DNA of 64,000 bases from Acanthochromis polyacanthus (taxonomy: Eukaryota; Chordata; Actinopteri; Pomacentridae). The notes under the pieces were generated by a model, which was not told the DNA's origin, searched no databases, and was given only the letters and a program-made list of their open reading frames with translations. The translations under genes were made by a program, and so were the position numbers. Where the stretch lies: positions 1,768,149 through 1,832,148 of the forward strand of contig NC_067123.1 of the NCBI RefSeq assembly GCF_021347895.1. Reading direction: 5' to 3'. Position 1 is the first letter of the stretch. Each line of letters begins with the position of its first letter. Shown in pieces: positions 59,049 to 64,000 of the stretch.

Positions 59049-62000
59049 AGATCCACGGTACAGGTTAGTAAAGAAAAACACTACTATAGATCCACAGATA
59101 CAGGTTAGTAAAGAAAAACACTACTATAGATCCACAGTACAGGTTAGTAAAGAAAAACACTACTATAGATCCACGGATACAGGTTAGTAAAGAAAAACAC
59201 TACTATAGATCCACAGATACAGGTTAGTAAAGAAAAACACTACTATAGATCCACAGTACAGGTTAGTAAAGAAAAACACTACTATAGATCCACAGATACA
59301 GGTTAGTAAAGAAAAACACTACTATAGATCCACAGATACAGGTTAGTAAAGAAAAACACTACTATAGATCCACAGTACAGGTTAGTAAAGAAAAACACTA
59401 CTATAGATCCACAGATACAGGTTAGTAAAGAAAAACACTACTATAGATCCACAGATACAGGTTAGTAAAGAAAAACACTACTATAGATCCACGGATACAG
59501 GTTAGTAAAGAAAAACACTACTATAGATCCACAGTACAGGTTAGTAAAGAAAAACACTACTATAGATCCACAGTACAGGTTAGTAAAGAAAAACACTACT
59601 ATAGATCCACAGATACAGGTTAGTAAAGAAAAACACTACTATAGATCCACAGTACAGGTTAGTAAAGAAAAACACTACTATAGATCCACGGTACAGGTTA
59701 GTAAAGAAAAACACTGCTATAGATCCACAGTACAGGTTAGTAAAGAAAAACACTACTATAGATCCACGGATACAGGTTAGTAAAGAAAAACACTACTATA
59801 GATCCACGGATACAGGTTAGTAAAGAAAAACACTACTATAGATCCACAGTACAGGTTAGTAAAGAAAAACACTACTATAGATCCACAGATACAGGTTAGT
59901 AAAGAAAAACACTACTATAGATCCACAGATACAGGTTAGTAAAGAAAAACACTACTATAGATCCACGGATACAGGTTAGTAAAGAAAAACACTACTATAG
60001 ATCCACAGATACAGGTTAGTAAAGAAAAACACTACTATAGATCCACGGATACAGGTTAGTAAAGAAAAACACTACTATAGATCCACGGTACAGGTTAGTA
60101 AAGAAAAACACTACTATAGATCCACGGATACAGGTTAGTAAAGAAAAACACTACTATAGATCCACGGATACAGGTTAGTAAAGAAAAACACTACTATAGA
60201 TCCACAGATACAGGTTAGTAAAGAAAAACACTACTATAGATCCACGGATACAGGTTAGTAAAGAAAAACACTACTATAGATCCACAGATACAGGTTAGTA
60301 AAGAAAAACACTACTATAGATCCACAGATACAGGTTAGTAAAGAAAAACACTACTATAGATCCACGGATACAGGTTAGTAAAGAAAAACACTACTATAGA
60401 TCCACGGATACAGGTTAGTAAAGAAAAACACTACTATAGATCCACAGATACAGGTTAGTAAAGAAAAACACTACTATAGATCCACAGATACAGGTTAGTA
60501 AAGAAAAACACTACTATAGATCCACGGATACAGGTTAGTAAAGAAAAACACTACTATAGATCCACGGATACAGGTTAGTAAAGAAAAACACTACTATAGA
60601 TCCACGGATACAGGTTAGTAAAGAAAAACACTACTATAGATCCACAGATACAGGTTAGTAAAGAAAAACACTACTATAGATCCACGGATACAGGTTAGTA
60701 AAGAAAAACACTACTATAGATCCACGGTACAGGTTAGTAAAGAAAAACACTACTATAGATCCACAGATACAGGTTAGTAAAGAAAAACACTACTATAGAT
60801 CCACAGTACAGGTTAGTAAAGAAAAACACTACTATAGATCCACAGTACAGGTTAGTAAAGAAAAACACTACTATAGATCCACGGTACAGGTTAGTAAAGA
60901 AAAACACTGCTATAGATCCACAGTACAGGTTAGTAAAGAAAAACACTACTATAGATCCACGGATACAGGTTAGTAAAGAAAAACACTACTATAGATCCAC
61001 GGATACAGGTTAGTAAAGAAAACACTACTATAGATCCACAGTACAGGTTAGTAAAGAAAAACACTGCTATAGATCCACAGATACAGGTTAGTAAAGAAAA
61101 ACACTACTATAGATCCACAGATACAGGTTAGTAAAGAAAAACACTACTATAGATCCACGGTACAGGTTAGTAAAGAAAAACACTACTATAGATCCACGGA
61201 TACAGGTTAGTAAAGAAAAACACTACTATAGATCCACAGATACAGGTTAGTAAAGAAAAACACTACTATAGATCCACAGATACAGGTTAGTAAAGAAAAA
61301 CACTACTATAGATCCACAGATACAGGTTAGTAAAGAAAAACACTACTATAGATCCACGGATACAGGTTAGTAAAGAAAAACACTACTATAGATCCACAGA
61401 TACAGGTTAGTAAAGAAAAACACTACTATAGATCCACGGATACAGGTTAGTAAAGAAAAACACTACTATAGATCCACAGATACAGGTTAGTAAAGAAAAA
61501 CACTACTATAGATCCACAGATACAGGTTAGTAAAGAAAAACACTACTATAGATCCACGGATACAGGTTAGTAAAGAAAAACACTACTATAGATCCACGGA
61601 TACAGGTTAGTAAAGAAAAACACTACTATAGATCCACGGATACAGGTTAGTAAAGAAAAACACTACTATAGATCCACAGATACAGGTTAGTAAAGAAAAA
61701 CACTACTATAGATCCACGGATACAGGTTAGTAAAGAAAAACACTACTATAGATCCACAGATACAGGTTAGTAAAGAAAAACACTACTATAGATCCACAGT
61801 ACAGGTTAGTAAAGAAAAACACTACTATAGATCCACAGATACAGGTTAGTAAAGAAAAACACTACTATAGATCCACAGTACAGGTTAGTAAAGAAAAACA
61901 CTACTATAGATCCACAGATACAGGTTAGTAAAGAAAAACACTACTATAGATCCACGGATACAGGTTAGTAAAGAAAAACACTACTATAGATCCACAGTAC

Positions 62001-63146
62001 AGGTTAGTAAAGAAAAACACTGCTATAGATCCACAGATACAGGTTAGTAAAGAAAAACACTACTATAGATCCACAGATACAGGTTAGTAAAGAAAAACAC
62101 TACTATAGATCCACGGTACAGGTTAGTAAAGAAAAACACTACTATAGATCCACAGGATACAGGTTAGTAAAGAAAAACACTACTATAGATCCACAGATAC
62201 AGGTTAGTAAAGAAAAACACTACTATAGATCCACAGATACAGGTTAGTAAAGAAAAACACTACTATAGATCCACAGTACAGGTTAGTAAAGAAAAACACT
62301 ACTATAGATCCACGATACAGGTTAGTAAAGAAAAACACTACTATAGATCCACAGATACAGGTTAGTAAAGAAAAACACTACTATAGATCCACAGATACAG
62401 GTTAGTAAAGAAAAACACTACTATAGATCCACAGATACAGGTTAGTAAAGAAAAACACTACTATAGATCCACGGATACAGGTTAGTAAAGAAAAACACTA
62501 CTATAGATCCACAGATACAGGTTAGTAAAGAAAAACACTACTATAGATCCACAGATACAGGTTAGTAAAGAAAAACACTACTATAGATCCACGGATACAG
62601 GTTAGTAAAGAAAAACACTACTATAGATCCACGGATACAGGTTAGTAAAGAAAAACACTACTATAGATCCACGGATACAGGTTAGTAAAGAAAAACACTA
62701 CTATAGATCCACAGATACAGGTTAGTAAAGAAAAACACTACTATAGATCCACGGATACAGGTTAGTAAAGAAAAACACTACTATAGATCCACAGATACAG
62801 GTTAGTAAAGAAAAACACTACTATAGATCCACGGATACAGGTTAGTAAAGAAAAACACTACTATAGATCCACGGATACAGGTTAGTAAAGAAAAACACTA
62901 CTATAGATCCACGGTACAGGTTAGTAAAGAAAAACACTACTATAGATCCACGGATACAGGTTAGTAAAGAAAAACACTACTATAGATCCACGGATACAGG
63001 TTAGTAAAGAAAAACACTACTATAGATCCACAGATACAGGTTAGTAAAGAAAAACACTACTATAGATCCACGGTACAGGTTAGTAAAGAAAAACACTACT
63101 ATAGATCCACGGATACAGGTTAGTAAAGAAAAACACTACTATAGAG
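59049..63146. repeat. 40-bp minisatellite, 4.1 kb, about 100 copies
   Basis: Unit 'gatacaggttagtaaagaaa' followed by 'aacactactatagatccacg' (40 bp), with 39-bp variants lacking one base before 'tacagg' and A/G variation at 'ccacag/ccacgg'. Identity between units is very high. Blocks of variants repeat in the same order, for example 59640-59800 and 60840-61000, indicating higher-order duplication. There are no spacers, so it is not CRISPR-like. Degenerate copies continue to 63260. Confidence 0.97.
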
Positions 63147-63261
63147 CTTAGTGATCAGGCTTACTAAAGTAAAACACTACTAAACAGGTTAGTAGTCTGG
63201 TTTGTTAAAGTAAAACACTACTAAAGAGCCATGGATACAGGTTAGTAAAGCAGTCTGCGTG

Positions 63262-64000
63262 AATGGGCACAATTTATTACTGGACCGTGGACCAGTAAAC
63301 AGTAATTTTTTACTGGACTGAAACAGTTTTTACTCCACCGAATATTTTATGCACAAATGTACCAAAAGTTGATGTATAATTTAATTTTAATAATTGTTAT
63401 ACAAATTTACTACTTTATTAATTATGTCCCAGATACAACACGACGCCATGGACGAAGAGAAATTACCGTTTTTATATAGAATAAACCATACAAAATTAAC
63501 TATTGGATAAAGAAAAGGACTCATTTGAGATCAAAACATAAATCATGTACTAACCATGCTAGAAGTATAAATCACAGAGCAATGTGGCTGGGTCGAGCAG
63601 AGCGACCTTGTAGAAGTGAAATGAGGTGTGGTTTATTTATTTTTTGTTCATATCATGTGTTTTTATCGCGTGATATCGCTGTTCACACGAGAGCCTCCTG
63701 AGGAGCAGCCCTCCCCATCCGGACGGCGCGCCGCTGCGCAGCGCTTGCTGTGTGCTTTGACTTTCAGAGCAAGACGGCGGCGCTTCGTTCCGTTGCGCAG
63801 CGCGGCGCGATCGCATTATGTGGAACTTCGGAGTTACAGGAAAAAAAATTACACCGGACATGAGACCAGTAATGTAGTAAGTTTTACCGGACTTTTGGTA
63901 CACAAATCGGATTTGACCGATGGTCCGACGTCATTGGCGCACGCTGGTAAAGTATGTTGTAGGTTGGTCTCAGGTGTTTTAGGATGGTCTCAGGAGTGGT
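63262..64000. other. right end of window, no gene seen
   Basis: 63660-63815 is a GC-rich island with 'gcgcgccgctgcgcagcgc' and 'ttgcgcagcgcggcgcgatc' in AT-rich flanks. It is possibly part of a fish DNA transposon; the flanks carry 'attactgg' and 'ccagtaat' in opposite orientation. A minus-strand 88-codon frame here has no recognisable domain. Confidence 0.35.

Noticed and set aside
59049..63146. CRISPR-like array
   Set aside because: Units are contiguous with no unique spacers, in a vertebrate genome; it is a minisatellite.
63637..63903. 88-codon minus-strand frame
   Set aside because: No domain recognised; it lies across a GC-rich, probably repeat-derived segment at the window edge.

Overview
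This window is vertebrate nuclear DNA, almost certainly from a ray-finned (teleost, probably percomorph) fish. Its genes are split by GT-AG introns, it is rich in microsatellites and minisatellites, and it holds Tc1-like and TTAA-ended mobile-element remains. Four protein-coding genes can be reconstructed exon by exon. There is no operon structure, CRISPR array or bacterial gene.

Layout. (1) cdca5 (sororin) lies on the minus strand at 904-1839 as one uninterrupted exon. (2) psmb2 (proteasome subunit beta type-2, the beta4 ring subunit) lies on the plus strand, 6 coding exons from 2134 to 25647, head-to-head with cdca5 across about 0.3 kb. Its 16.4-kb third intron holds hairpins, a TTAA-ended MITE and a 2.5-kb GC-rich minisatellite. 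(3) A gene-free gap (25.7-29.6 kb) is dominated by a 1.47-kb array built only of 10-bp words. (4) tfap2e (transcription factor AP-2 epsilon) lies on the minus strand from 43531 to 29645, with 7 coding exons and two alternative first exons. (5) ncdn (neurochondrin) lies on the minus strand from 51767 to 44740, 7 coding exons. (6) From 52 to 64 kb I find no coding exon: a dead Tc1-like transposase, a promoter-like segment that was tandemly duplicated and then split by a 1.2-kb foldback element, a three-copy repeat, and a 4.1-kb minisatellite of a 40-bp unit.

The order PSMB2-TFAP2E-NCDN and their relative strands match human 1p34.3. There the next gene is KIAA0319L, head-to-head with NCDN. I therefore infer that the CpG-rich, splice-donor-bearing segment at 55.67-56.18 kb is the noncoding first exon of kiaa0319l on the plus strand.

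The genes are not a pathway. They are a conserved neighbourhood of a cohesion regulator, a proteasome subunit, a developmental transcription factor and a neuronal cytoplasmic protein. The most unusual content is repeat DNA touching gene signals: a minisatellite in ncdn that multiplied the exon 4 splice donor; a roughly 380-nt uninterrupted pyrimidine tract feeding the ncdn exon 3 acceptor; a duplicated acceptor 51 nt upstream of psmb2 exon 5 with an in-frame stop; KEN/TP-motif repeats in sororin; and the foldback element inside the duplicated promoter. All calls come from reading the sequence and remembered family features; no alignment or database search was run.
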